From contig NZ_RXOM01000003.1 in the NCBI RefSeq assembly GCF_008692195.1, forward strand, positions 1 through 64,000: DNA of 64,000 bases, read 5' to 3'. A program made the position numbers and the translations under genes. The stretch comes from Salegentibacter sp. R32. Lineage in GTDB: Bacteria; Bacteroidota; Bacteroidia; Flavobacteriales; Flavobacteriaceae. The notes beneath the pieces are model-generated. The model was given only the letters and a program-made list of their open reading frames with translations, had not been told where the DNA came from and did no database searches. Positions 18,787 through 27,028 of this stretch are shown here, in pieces; the first letter of the stretch is position 1, and the number at the start of each line of letters is the position of its first letter.

Positions 18787-19743
18787 CTATTGATTTAAGG
18801 TTTTGCTAACTTTATAACGTTCGGTTTTGTGTTGTGAGCGTAAAATAAGTTCAGCAATAAAACCAGCTAAGAATAATAATGTACCCATCACCATGACGGT
18901 TAAAGCAATGTAAAACCAAGGGTTTTGGGTGACTAAAATATCAGGGACGTGATGGTATAAATGGTAAAGTTTGGAAATACCAATGTACAAGGCAGCGATG
19001 AAACCGAAGAAAAACATTAAGATTCCTAAACCACCAAAAAGATGCATGGGGTTTTTACCAAATCTTGAGATGAACCAAATGGTGATTAAATCTAGCAAGC
19101 CGTGTAAAAAACGTTCTGAACCGAATTTGGTTTCGCCATATTTTCTGGCTTGATGTTTTACTTCTTTTTCGGCAATATGATGAAAACCTGCGTTTTTTGC
19201 CAATAGTGGAATGTACCGGTGCATTTCTCCATAGACATCAATTTGTTTGATTACTTCTTGACTGTATGCTTTTAAACCGCAATTAAAATCGTGAAGTTGC
19301 AATCCTGAAACTCTTCTGGCGGCTAGATTGAAAAGTTTGGAAGGAAGGTTTTTGGTGATAATGTTATCGTAACGCTTTCGCTTCCAGCCGGAAACCAAGT
19401 CGTAATTTTCATTTTTAACTAAGTTATACAAGTCAGGGATTTCTTCTGGATTGTCTTGTAAATCTGCATCCATAGTAATCACTACTTCTCCTTTTGCCAT
19501 TAAAAAACCGGCGTGCAATGCTTGGGATTTTCCGTAGTTTTTTTGAAAATGAATTGCTTTAACGGAAGGATTGGTTTCAGAAAGCTCTTTAATAATTTTC
19601 CAACTATAATCGCTACTTCCATCGTCTATGAAAATAATTTCATAGGAGTAGTTGTTGGCTTGCATTACTTCAATAATCCAATTGTAAAGTTCTGGTAAAG
19701 ATTTTTCTTCGTTAAGAAGTGGGATAACGATCGATAGCTGCAT
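18787..19743 (-). CDS. Family 2 glycosyltransferase, GtrB/DPM1-like
   Basis: A 318-residue membrane glycosyltransferase. The GT-A domain (about 1-225) begins LSIVIPLLNEE and contains the first metal/nucleotide aspartates FIDDGSSD and the DxD-type MDADLQDNPEE (D92, D94). Two membrane helices follow at about 233-255 and 270-295. This architecture is that of enzymes moving a sugar from a nucleotide to a polyprenyl phosphate, such as bactoprenol glucosyltransferase GtrB. Its neighbours (DUF4199 protein 11 nt upstream, phosphohexomutase downstream) support a role in envelope glycan assembly. Confidence 0.87.
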   Translation of the reverse strand: MQLSIVIPLLNEEKSLPELYNWIIEVMQANNYSYEIIFIDDGSSDYSWKIIKELSETNPSVKAIHFQKNYGKSQALHAGFLMAKGEVVITMDADLQDNPEEIPDLYNLVKNENYDLVSGWKRKRYDNIITKNLPSKLFNLAARRVSGLQLHDFNCGLKAYSQEVIKQIDVYGEMHRYIPLLAKNAGFHHIAEKEVKHQARKYGETKFGSERFLHGLLDLITIWFISRFGKNPMHLFGGLGILMFFFGFIAALYIGISKLYHLYHHVPDILVTQNPWFYIALTVMVMGTLLFLAGFIAELILRSQHKTERYKVSKTLNQ

Positions 19744-19754
19744 TCAATTCAATT

Positions 19755-20288
19755 TTAACCTTCTAAAGCGGGATTTTTCTTTTTGATGATTAGACCAACG
19801 ATAAGCGAAATTATAAATCCGAAGAAAATATTCATTAAAAGTGTAATGGTTGCCATAAAAAATGGCGTTCGGGTAATGCTCATCATTTCCATGGATTGCT
19901 CAATTTGTTCATCAGACATTTGGCCAGTTTCAATCATTCCCATTTTTTGCTGTTCTGCCATAATATCTAAAAATTCAGGAAAAACATAAGAATAATGAAT
20001 GTAAGCATAAATACCAGATAATAAACCCGCAATTACAGCCACAGCCATTCCTGTTTTTAAAGCTTCAGATAAGCTGATGAATCCTGAATTACTTTTCTTG
20101 TATGTTTTTAAAGCAATAGTGAAAATTACCACTGTAACAATAATATTAAGTGTGCTTATTACATAGTTTATGGTACTTTCAGGATCAATATTTAATACAT
20201 AAACAACTACAAGTATTAAAATACTATACAATGCTAATGCTAAACCGTAGGTGTAAGCTATAGATTTAATAGAAGGGGAATTTTCCAT
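19755..20288 (-). CDS. DUF4199 membrane protein
   Basis: A 177-residue integral membrane protein with four predicted helices (about 10-32, 40-62, 78-98 and 142-168) and a Met/Gln/Glu-rich loop between the third and fourth. It fits the DUF4199 family of Bacteroidota, which commonly lies directly before a dolichyl-phosphate-type glycosyltransferase as here (11 nt). It may assist that enzyme or a lipid-carrier step; function is unknown. A TATATTTG element lies 35-42 nt upstream at 20330-20323. Confidence 0.75.
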   Translation of the reverse strand: MENSPSIKSIAYTYGLALALYSILILVVVYVLNIDPESTINYVISTLNIIVTVVIFTIALKTYKKSNSGFISLSEALKTGMAVAVIAGLLSGIYAYIHYSYVFPEFLDIMAEQQKMGMIETGQMSDEQIEQSMEMMSITRTPFFMATITLLMNIFFGFIISLIVGLIIKKKNPALEG

Positions 20289-20322
20289 GAGTTCAGATTT
20301 ATTATTTTGGCTAGTTAGTACA

Positions 20323-20330
20323 CAAATATA
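20323..20330 (-). promoter_or_regulatory. -7 element TATATTTG for the 20288-13668 gene run
   Basis: On the minus strand TATATTTG matches TAnnTTTG and lies 34 nt before the DUF4199 start. It diverges from the rpmE promoter at 20394-20422. No clear -33 TTG is seen. Confidence 0.5.
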
Positions 20331-20393
20331 GAAAAAGGTTACAGAGCATTTTTAAAAACTTTTATTCTTTCTTAAATTTGTAGGGTAAATAGT

Positions 20394-20422
20394 TGTAAAA
20401 TAATTTATTTTGTATAAATTTG
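20394..20422 (+). promoter_or_regulatory. rpmE promoter, TTG-N18-TAAATTTG
   Basis: A -33 TTG at 20394-20396 and a -7 TAAATTTG at 20415-20422 separated by 18 nt give a good match to the Bacteroidota housekeeping promoter. It lies 35 nt before the L31 start. Confidence 0.75.
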
Positions 20423-20457
20423 CACCTCGAAAATTATAAGGTTTAAAGCTAAAGAAG

Positions 20458-20712
20458 ATGAAACAAGGAATCCATCCAGAAAATTATAGACTTGTAGCTT
20501 TTAAAGATATGTCTAACGACGAAGTCTTTATTACAAAGTCTACTGTAAATACAAAAGAAACTATTGATGTTGATGGAACTGAGTATCCATTGGTAAAATT
20601 AGAGATCTCAAGAACTTCTCATCCATTTTATACTGGGAAGACAAAACTTATCGACTCTGCTGGACGTATTGATAAGTTTAAAAACAAATACGCAAAATTC
20701 AAGAAGAAATAA
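20458..20712 (+). CDS. rpmE2: Type B 50S ribosomal protein L31
   Basis: An 84-residue ribosomal protein of the large subunit, bridging towards the small subunit at the central protuberance. It matches type B L31: [18 protein letters not shown] at the start, and no CxxC zinc motif, which type A forms carry. The SHPFYTGK segment is characteristic. It has its own promoter (20394-20422) and terminator (20742-20773). In many bacteria the type B form is the zinc-independent paralog, but here no zinc-type copy is visible and no Zur-like site is evident. Confidence 0.96.
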   Translation: MKQGIHPENYRLVAFKDMSNDEVFITKSTVNTKETIDVDGTEYPLVKLEISRTSHPFYTGKTKLIDSAGRIDKFKNKYAKFKKK

Positions 20713-20741
20713 GTTTATAGCTATTTCTTTACTATATAGTA

Positions 20742-20773
20742 AAACCTCTAAAGCTTGCTTTAGGGGTTTTTTT
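20742..20773 (+). terminator. rpmE terminator
   Basis: AACCTCTAAAGC and GCTTTAGGGGTT form a stem with a short loop (one G-T pair), followed by a run of seven or more T. It lies 30 nt after the L31 stop. Confidence 0.9.
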
Positions 20774-20895
20774 GTGTTTTGTTTTTGAAGTTTTACTGCT
20801 TAAGTTTTTAAAATAAGGAAACACTTGAGGTGTATTATTTAGGTTATGATTTTTTAAATTATCGCATTGTATTACTACCGTTGTTTTACAATTTA

Positions 20896-21840
20896 TTATT
20901 TTATTACGTTTAATTTTCCGTTATTTATTGTGAATTTCACTTTTAAATCTTCAGTTAGGTAATGCTCCATTAAATTCAAATTAGGATTAATGAATCTAGT
21001 TTGCAACATTCTTGTTAGAATTAAAATAAAATTCAATAATGTTTTTCCTTGGTCAACTAAAACATCTTCATCTCCAACTTTTGTGTATGGATAAAGACTG
21101 TCTTTATAACTATAGAATTTCTTTCCATTGATTTCTACAATATGATTATCCTCAGTTGTTTGAAATATATCACCTTCAACTATTGGAAAAACAAGAGGTA
21201 ATTCCTTTTTCAATCCACTATTTAAAGCAAGCAATCCTTGATCTAAAGCACAAACGTGACTCGGTATATTATCAAATTCTTTATTATTCTCTGCACTAAA
21301 CCAATTTAAAAAAGTGCTTAAATTGTAAGTGTCAGTTTCATATGCAAAAATTAGCCCTAATGGTGGTTGAGTTGGTTTGTCTTGAAAGAGAGTTGTATTA
21401 ATATTTATTTCACCAATTGGTTCTGTTGGTAAAACTCTGAATCTCTCTTGGATATAATCTAGTTTTAAAACTGAATCAATATTTTGAATAGCAATTTTGC
21501 TTTTTTCTGAATCAAGACTAGTTTTCACTTCTATTACTGCATAAACAATATCAACAGGATAAAATTTAGCAGTTGACATTGATAATAATTCAGGATAATT
21601 GTAATTGTCATAAATAATTATATCGCATTGTCTACTTTGATTTCCTTTTTTGTCAATTACGATTCCCGAACCAATTCCATATTTTTTTGGTATAAATTTT
21701 TTGATTAGGTCACGGATTGCAGATTCATTTCCATCTCCTTTTAATCCATTATGTTTAAATAATCTATTAATAAGTTGTACTTCAGAGTTTAACCTTCCAA
21801 GTACACCTTTATAATATTGAGAAAGGACATCTTGATTCAT
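20896..21840 (-). CDS. DUF6602-type protein with a PD-(D/E)xK-like residue pattern
   Basis: A 314-residue cytoplasmic protein without signal peptide or membrane helix. The N-terminal half carries GDGNESAIRDLIKKFIPKKY, then SRQCDIIIYD (D73) and VYAVIEVKTSL (E104, K106). A D at the end of one strand followed about 30 residues later by E-x-K on another strand is the active-site signature of PD-(D/E)xK nuclease folds, and the order matches my recollection of DUF6602 proteins. It stands alone between rpmE and a protease gene, with no methylase or helicase partner. A role in DNA cleavage or phage defence is possible but not shown. Confidence 0.6.
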   Translation of the reverse strand: MNQDVLSQYYKGVLGRLNSEVQLINRLFKHNGLKGDGNESAIRDLIKKFIPKKYGIGSGIVIDKKGNQSRQCDIIIYDNYNYPELLSMSTAKFYPVDIVYAVIEVKTSLDSEKSKIAIQNIDSVLKLDYIQERFRVLPTEPIGEININTTLFQDKPTQPPLGLIFAYETDTYNLSTFLNWFSAENNKEFDNIPSHVCALDQGLLALNSGLKKELPLVFPIVEGDIFQTTEDNHIVEINGKKFYSYKDSLYPYTKVGDEDVLVDQGKTLLNFILILTRMLQTRFINPNLNLMEHYLTEDLKVKFTINNGKLNVIK

Positions 21841-21993
21841 TCAATTCTTATTTTGCAGAATAAGCAAATTAATACAATCGTATTTATCTAAAACTTAAAT
21901 ATAAAATTTTTAATTAATATATTTTATCTAAAGTTGGTTTGCCATTGTAAAGTTGAGGTTAAGGATACTTGAGATAGGAATAAGAAAAAAAAG

Positions 21994-22026
21994 AAAAAGC
22001 CTGAAGAAATAATCTTCAGGCTTTTT
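21994..22026 (-). terminator. Terminator of the metallopeptidase gene
   Basis: AAAAAGCCTGAAG and CTTCAGGCTTTTT form a 13-bp stem around a 6-8 nt loop, with U-rich flanks on the minus strand. It lies 26 nt after the stop at 22052. Confidence 0.9.
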
Positions 22027-22051
22027 AATTTAAAGATATTAATCTTTTTTC

Positions 22052-24220
22052 TTAATTCTTGATCACTTTAAATGTTTGAGTTGTATTTTGTGAGTTAATG
22101 TTCACAAAGTAAGCTCCGTTACTTAAAGTTTCAATATTGATAGTTGTATTAAGATCGTTAATACTTTTTCTTTCTATCACCTTTCTACCGGCAATATCAT
22201 AAATAGTTACGTTATTAATTTCTTGATCACTGCTAATAGTAAAATTAGATTGAGCAGGATTAGGATAAATTTTAATATCCTTTTTATCAAAATTGTTTGC
22301 TGTTAAATTTGCAGAAACACAAGAAATTTCGGCATCCCATCCAGCTTCATGACTATACATATCTGAAGTGAATTTTACTGTAATTGCTCCATCAGGGTTG
22401 GTAGCTTTAAAAGTTGGTAAACTGCCAGATAAATCTCCTGTTAGATTATTTCCACCGGAAAATAAAGGAGCATCGATAGAAGTACCATCATAAACACTCA
22501 TGAAGTCATAATCTTCTTCTAAATGGAAAGCCAAAAATTCTAATTCTATCACTTCTCCGGTCGAATCAGGATAGAAAGTTTTAATAAGTGTTTGTTCATC
22601 ACCGTAATCTCTATTTGGTCCTCCTGTGTCTGTAAAATTACCTCCTTGGCAATAATCCCAATCTGAAAGAAATAGAGAACTATAATAGCCTCCAATATCA
22701 TTAATATTCGTACATGAATTGGCTACAGTTACTTCATAATAAGTATTTGGAGTTAAATTTTGAAAATCTATAAATGGACTAAATGAATAATTCCAAGAGC
22801 CTCCTTGGAGACCAAATTCATAAAATAAATAATACCATTCAGTTGAATAGTTATCTACTATCTCCATTTCTATAGAATTAGATCCGTCACTTAGGAAGGT
22901 GATGTCTTGTATAGACATAAAGCAAGAATTAATACAATCAGTACCTAAGCAATTCTTACTATCAATTGTATTTCTTATTAGTTGGGAAGGTTGAGGTCCA
23001 AAACCTAAAGATAAATTAACTCCAACACTATTTAAATGACAATAACTCATGATAGTTCCTCCATTTTGTGGTATAGGTCCAGTTGAACAATTAGTAAACC
23101 GTTCATTAACTCCAGCTAAAGTACCACATCCATCAATAGGTGTATTATCGCCGTTCCAGAGACATTGATGAGTATGAGGTGAGCTAAACGAATGTCCCAT
23201 CTCATGGGTAGAAGCCCCAATTGTCCAAGAGTAGGTAGGTACTTGGTTGTAATATTGTTCTACAGCAGAATAGGCATAGTTATTGTTTTCGCATAAGGTA
23301 TTAAGATAAGCAACACTAGTGGTTGTAGGTTGATTGATTAAGTGAGCTAAATCTCCATTAAAATAATTTCTAGTATTACTAAATAACATTAAGTTATTTG
23401 AAAAATCATAGACATAAGGATCTGGCTCTGTCCAAACCATTACCTCACTTAAAGCAATATTAATACCATCATTAGCATATAGGGTAGATATGTTATTATG
23501 TATAGCTGTCACCCAATTAACCGTCTGGGAAACATCTGAATTATTCTGAAGATAAGGTTCGTAAGCTACTTCGTAATAGATTCTAACACAATTGGTTGTT
23601 GTTAAATTAGATTTTGTTGACGATACTCCCTGTTCGATGGTTTGCTGCATATTTTCAGTCATTTCCTCGTAACGACACTCAAAAGGATTTGTTTCCATTA
23701 AGTCTTGTTCGGCGTAGATAATATAGTCATCATTATCCTTAATTTTCCCTATGTTTATATTTCCTAATTCTATTGAGGAAGCTACTCCATATAAACTATT
23801 ATTATAAAAACTGAAGGACGCTACAGATCTTGAGGAGTTTGCAATGACTCCTCTATAATGTACACCAGATTTAATAGGTAGTTTTTCTTCATCCTGAGTG
23901 AATGCACTGAAACTATCTTCCAAGGGGTTTTTTCTATATAATTCAATGTTAACCATCTCACCTTTAAATGGAAATGAAAATTTAATTAAAAGGGGTTGAG
24001 TTTGATAAATTTCTTTTAGTGTACCTTTATTAACTTCAAAAATTGAAGCATTCTTTACATCAGATTTTAACCTTTCAGTGCTACGATCGGTATCTTGCAA
24101 TATATCATAAGAAGGAAAAGTATAACCATTTTGATGATAGGTCTCAATATCTTTTTTTATCTGTTGTTGTGATAAAGCAGAAATGCTTATTAAAAAAAAT
24201 AGTAGTGTAAAATTTTTCAT
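22052..24220 (-). CDS. Secreted reprolysin-like zinc metallopeptidase, T9SS cargo
   Basis: A 722-residue exported protease. Signal peptide about 1-17 (ISALSQ); a propeptide-like region (about 20-205); a metzincin catalytic domain (about 205-430) with the zinc site HEMGHSFSSPH and a downstream MSYCH Met-turn; an FN3-like linker; a CUB-like domain (about 525-640, including DEQTLIKTFYP and FHLEEDYDFMSVYDG); and a C-terminal type A sorting domain (about 650-722, IKIYPNPAQSNFTI to TFKVIKN). It is probably released or surface-attached by type IX secretion and digests extracellular protein. It is monocistronic, with its own terminator. Confidence 0.88.
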   Translation of the reverse strand: MKNFTLLFFLISISALSQQQIKKDIETYHQNGYTFPSYDILQDTDRSTERLKSDVKNASIFEVNKGTLKEIYQTQPLLIKFSFPFKGEMVNIELYRKNPLEDSFSAFTQDEEKLPIKSGVHYRGVIANSSRSVASFSFYNNSLYGVASSIELGNINIGKIKDNDDYIIYAEQDLMETNPFECRYEEMTENMQQTIEQGVSSTKSNLTTTNCVRIYYEVAYEPYLQNNSDVSQTVNWVTAIHNNISTLYANDGINIALSEVMVWTEPDPYVYDFSNNLMLFSNTRNYFNGDLAHLINQPTTTSVAYLNTLCENNNYAYSAVEQYYNQVPTYSWTIGASTHEMGHSFSSPHTHQCLWNGDNTPIDGCGTLAGVNERFTNCSTGPIPQNGGTIMSYCHLNSVGVNLSLGFGPQPSQLIRNTIDSKNCLGTDCINSCFMSIQDITFLSDGSNSIEMEIVDNYSTEWYYLFYEFGLQGGSWNYSFSPFIDFQNLTPNTYYEVTVANSCTNINDIGGYYSSLFLSDWDYCQGGNFTDTGGPNRDYGDEQTLIKTFYPDSTGEVIELEFLAFHLEEDYDFMSVYDGTSIDAPLFSGGNNLTGDLSGSLPTFKATNPDGAITVKFTSDMYSHEAGWDAEISCVSANLTANNFDKKDIKIYPNPAQSNFTISSDQEINNVTIYDIAGRKVIERKSINDLNTTINIETLSNGAYFVNINSQNTTQTFKVIKN

Positions 24221-24302
24221 TGATGGATTTTGATTAATTTTTGCAATATACTAATTAAAGAGCAATAATTTTGCCAAATTTTAACAGCTCAATTATATAT
24301 AC

Positions 24303-24344
24303 GTGAAAAATACTTTTCGGTTTTCACTTTTAACCTTATTTTTG
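24303..24344 (+). promoter_or_regulatory. Putative promoter and inverted repeat of the cytochrome c gene
   Basis: GTGAAAA (24303-24309) and TTTTCAC (24320-24326) form an inverted repeat just upstream of TATTTTTG (24337-24344), a -7-like element only 8 nt before the ATG at 24353. The repeat differs from the GTAAC palindromes downstream. Promoter assignment is tentative, as the leader would be very short. Confidence 0.35.
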
Positions 24345-24352
24345 CTGAAAAA

Positions 24353-24799
24353 ATGTTTCGAATACTATATATTTTATTGATCTTCGTTTTTTATTCATGT
24401 AAAAATGAAAAATCATCCAATTCAACTACTCGAAAGAAAACTCAAAAAGAAATTGTAGAAAAAACTCCGCTTCAAAAAAGTATAACTAGAGGTAAATCTG
24501 TCTATACTAAAAATTGTGCACAGTGCCATTTGCCCACAGGAAAGGGAATTCCGAAAATTTATCCACCACTTCGAAAATCAGATTGGTTAACTAAAAAGAG
24601 AACCGAAAGCATTCACGCAGTAAAATATGGGTTAAGCGGAGAGATAACAGTTAATGGCCAAGCTTACGAAAACATAATGACACCAATGGGATTATCAGAC
24701 CAAGAAGTAGCCGATGTGTTGAATTACGCGATGAATATGTGGGGAAACAAACAAGAAAAAATGGTATCTTCGGAAGAAGTTGCACAAGTAGAAAAGTAA
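24353..24799 (+). CDS. Cytochrome c lipoprotein
   Basis: A 148-residue exported monohaem cytochrome. A lipoprotein signal ends in FYSC (lipid on C16). The haem site is CAQCH (C55, C58, H59), and the distal ligand is probably Met109 or Met112 in IMTPMG. It transfers electrons in the periplasm, anchored in a membrane. Its stop lies 12 nt before the Crp/Fnr regulator, so the two are likely co-transcribed; together with the downstream persulfide and sulfite genes this suggests a role in oxidising sulfur compounds, such as passing electrons from sulfide or sulfite. That role is inference. Confidence 0.82.
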   Translation: MFRILYILLIFVFYSCKNEKSSNSTTRKKTQKEIVEKTPLQKSITRGKSVYTKNCAQCHLPTGKGIPKIYPPLRKSDWLTKKRTESIHAVKYGLSGEITVNGQAYENIMTPMGLSDQEVADVLNYAMNMWGNKQEKMVSSEEVAQVEK

Positions 24800-24811
24800 A
24801 TTTCCTAATTC

Positions 24812-25447
24812 ATGAATTTAGTAGAACTTCAACAAAATTACGGTGGTCAATTTCAACCCGAATTAATAGAAGAGATTGATAAAGTCGCTATTTTTAAAGA
24901 AGTAAAGACGGGTGAAGAGCTTATAAAAGTAGGCGATTACATCAGGTCGATGCCGCTAATTTTAACTGGAGCTATTAAAATTTTAAGAGAAGATGAAAAT
25001 GGCGACGAGCTCTTACTGTACTTTTTAGAAAAAGGCGATACTTGCGCCATGACTTTAGCTTGCTGTATAGGCAACAAAAAAAGTGAAATTAAGGCTGTCG
25101 CAGAAACCGATGCTACATTATTAATGATTCCTGTACAAAAAATGGAAGAGTGGTCTTCCAAATACAAAAGTTGGCGAAATTTTGTGTTCGATAGTTATCA
25201 TCATCGATTAATGGAAGTGCTTCAATCTATCGATAGTATTGCATTTTCTAAGCTAGATGATAGATTACTGAAATACCTTCAACATAAAAAGAAATTTTTT
25301 AAAAGTAATTTAATTGAAATTACCCATCAAGAAATTGCCCAAGATCTAAACTCTTCTCGGGTGGTTATTTCACGATTGCTCAAAAAGTTAGAAAACCAAA
25401 ATGCGATAGAATTACATCGAAACTCCATTAAATTAATAGCTGTGTAA
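24812..25447 (+). CDS. Crp/Fnr-family transcription regulator, putative reactive-sulfur sensor
   Basis: A 211-residue regulator with an N-terminal cyclic-nucleotide-binding-type beta-roll (about 20-120), a dimerisation helix (about 125-150) and a C-terminal winged helix-turn-helix (EITHQEIAQDLNSSRVVISR, about 168-187). The usual cAMP-contact residues are not evident. Instead the roll carries GDTCAMTLACCIG with C78, C84 and C85, a cysteine patch seen in many Bacteroidota members. It is followed by sulfur genes, and three palindromes GTAAC-N4-GTTAC precede neighbouring transcription units. Sensing of persulfide or redox state through these cysteines is inferred. Confidence 0.85.
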   Translation: MNLVELQQNYGGQFQPELIEEIDKVAIFKEVKTGEELIKVGDYIRSMPLILTGAIKILREDENGDELLLYFLEKGDTCAMTLACCIGNKKSEIKAVAETDATLLMIPVQKMEEWSSKYKSWRNFVFDSYHHRLMEVLQSIDSIAFSKLDDRLLKYLQHKKKFFKSNLIEITHQEIAQDLNSSRVVISRLLKKLENQNAIELHRNSIKLIAV

Positions 25448-25487
25448 CATTTATTACGCTGACTAACTTTTCTTTTCTATAGTTTTG
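25444..25487 (+). promoter_or_regulatory. Crp/Fnr-type operator and promoter of the TauE unit
   Basis: GTAACATTTATTAC (25444-25457) matches the palindrome GTAAC-N4-GTTAC at 9 of 10 fixed positions and overlaps the regulator's stop codon. TAGTTTTG (25480-25487) follows after exactly 22 nt and fits TAnnTTTG. No -33 TTG is present. The same spacing is seen at 26967 and 29891. Confidence 0.6.
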
Positions 25488-25511
25488 TTGGCAGAATTGA
25501 AAAAATAGCAA

Positions 25512-26318
25512 ATGTTAATTAGCGTTTTAGGTTTTATAGTAGCATTAATTATCGGGATTGTTTTAGGGCTTACCGGCGGCGGTGGTTCCATTTTAACTGT
25601 TCCGGTATTTGTATATTTATTAGGGATCGATCCGGTGTTGGCTACCGGTTATTCATTATTTGTAGTCGGTATTTCCTCGATGTTCGGCGCCATTAAAAAC
25701 CTGCAGAAAGGTTTAGTTAGTTTTGGAACTTCGCTCATTTTTGCCATTCCGGCGGTAGTTGCGGTATTTTCAACTAGAAAATTCATTATTCCCGCCATTC
25801 CTGAAGTCATTTTTCAAAATCAATCCATATTATTTACCAAAGATGTTGCCATTATGGTGTTTTTCGCCATACTAATGTTAGCCGCTTCTTTTTCGATGAT
25901 TTTAGATAAAAAGAAGAAAGTTATAGAAACCGGAACAGACAAACCCAAAACAACAAATTATTTCAGCTTGATTTTATTGGGCGTTTTTACCGGAATCGTC
26001 ACTGGTTTAGTTGGCGCCGGTGGTGGTTTTATTATTGTCCCAATTTTAATATTTCTGGCAAAACTTCCTATTAAAAAAGCGGCAGCAACTTCTTTATTCA
26101 TCATTGCACTTAATTCGTTGATTGGTTTTTTAGGCGATGCTTTGCAAATCGAGATCGATTGGACTTTTCTACTTTCTTTTTCAGCATTTGCTATCGTCGG
26201 AATTTTTATAGGGATTTACCTAAATAAATTTATCGATGGTGCTAAACTTAAAAAAGCTTTCGGTTGGTTGGTGTTAGTGATGGGAATCTATATTTTTTAT
26301 AAAGAAATGATGATGTAA
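25512..26318 (+). CDS. TauE/SafE-family sulfite/organosulfur exporter
   Basis: A 268-residue polytopic membrane protein with about eight helices in two homologous halves. Each half opens with a Gly-rich signature: GIVLGLTGGGGSILTVPV (residues 16-33) and GIVTGLVGAGGGFIIVPI (about 160-177). Members export sulfite, sulfoacetate or thiosulfate-like anions. It starts 64 nt after the Crp/Fnr regulator, with its own GTAAC-type operator and -7 element between, and is followed 1 nt later by a methyltransferase gene. Sulfite produced by the persulfide dioxygenase encoded downstream is the likely substrate. Confidence 0.88.
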   Translation: MLISVLGFIVALIIGIVLGLTGGGGSILTVPVFVYLLGIDPVLATGYSLFVVGISSMFGAIKNLQKGLVSFGTSLIFAIPAVVAVFSTRKFIIPAIPEVIFQNQSILFTKDVAIMVFFAILMLAASFSMILDKKKKVIETGTDKPKTTNYFSLILLGVFTGIVTGLVGAGGGFIIVPILIFLAKLPIKKAAATSLFIIALNSLIGFLGDALQIEIDWTFLLSFSAFAIVGIFIGIYLNKFIDGAKLKKAFGWLVLVMGIYIFYKEMMM

Positions 26319-26319
26319 G

Positions 26320-26934
26320 ATGAAAGAATTTTGGAACGAAAAATTTAATACCAAAGAATATATCTACGGAAAATCTCCGAATGTCTATTTAGCTGAAAAG
26401 TTGAAAGAATTACCTTCCGGTAAAATTTTATTCGTTGCCGAAGGCGAGGGGAGAAACGCTGTTTTTGCGGCTAAAAATAATTGGCAAGTTGAAGCTTTCG
26501 ATATTAGCAATATAGCAAAAGAAAAAGCACTTCAATATGCTGAACAGTCAAAAGTGGAAATTAATTATTCCACACAAGATTTTCTTGAAATTCCTTATAA
26601 GGAAAATTCTTTCGATGCGATAGCCTTAATTTATGCTCACGTTGAAAAATCTAAAAGAGCGTCTTATTTCAAAAAGATCGATCGACTTTTAAAAACTGAC
26701 GGATATTTAATTGCTGAAGGTTTTGGTCAAAATCATCCTAATTATCAAAAAAAATATCCCAAAATTGGCGGACCTAAAAACGCGGAGCTTTTATTTTCTG
26801 TGGAAGAATTTAAAGAGTGTTTCAACAATTATAATTTCATAGAACTTCAAGAAGTAGAAACCAGCCTAAATGAAGGTGAAAAGCACGTAGGCAAAGGTTC
26901 TGTAGTAAGAATGTTCGCAAAAAAGAAGCTTTGA
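26320..26934 (+). CDS. Class I SAM-dependent methyltransferase
   Basis: A 204-residue cytoplasmic methyltransferase. The start FWNEKFNTKEYIYGKSPN is typical of TehB/thiopurine-methyltransferase-like proteins. Motif I is FVAEGEGRNAVFAA (about 38-51), the acidic loop of strand beta2 is VEAFDIS, and DAIALIYAHVEKS is the motif around strand beta4. TehB-like enzymes methylate oxyanions or thiols for detoxification. It starts 1 nt after the TauE-type exporter stop, so it is in the putative sulfur regulon; methylation of sulfide or a thiol is a reasonable but untested guess. Confidence 0.78.
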   Translation: MKEFWNEKFNTKEYIYGKSPNVYLAEKLKELPSGKILFVAEGEGRNAVFAAKNNWQVEAFDISNIAKEKALQYAEQSKVEINYSTQDFLEIPYKENSFDAIALIYAHVEKSKRASYFKKIDRLLKTDGYLIAEGFGQNHPNYQKKYPKIGGPKNAELLFSVEEFKECFNNYNFIELQEVETSLNEGEKHVGKGSVVRMFAKKKL

Positions 26935-26966
26935 TTTTTAAGTTGAAATCACAAGAAATTTTCAAT

Positions 26967-27010
26967 GTAACCCGGGTTACTTATAAAAGTGAAGATAATG
27001 TGTATTTTTG
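26967..27010 (+). promoter_or_regulatory. Perfect operator palindrome and promoter before the desaturase-type gene
   Basis: GTAACCCGGGTTAC (26967-26980) is a perfect 14-bp palindrome. TATTTTTG (27003-27010) follows after exactly 22 nt and fits the TAnnTTTG -7 consensus. The palindrome centre would be about 42 nt upstream of the transcription start, the class II Crp/Fnr position. No -33 TTG is present. Confidence 0.7.
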
Positions 27011-27028
27011 TTACCGATTGATAGCAAA

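Noticed and set aside
20394-20422. GTAAC-type operator at housekeeping promoters
   Set aside because: I looked for the palindrome at rpmE, rplS and rpmH; these have TTG -33 elements and no GTAAC-N4-GTTAC, so the operator is not a general promoter feature here.
27008-27028. In-frame TTG start extending the desaturase-type gene
   Set aside because: The TTG lies inside the TATTTTTG -7 element, upstream of the expected transcription start; ATG 27029 fits better.
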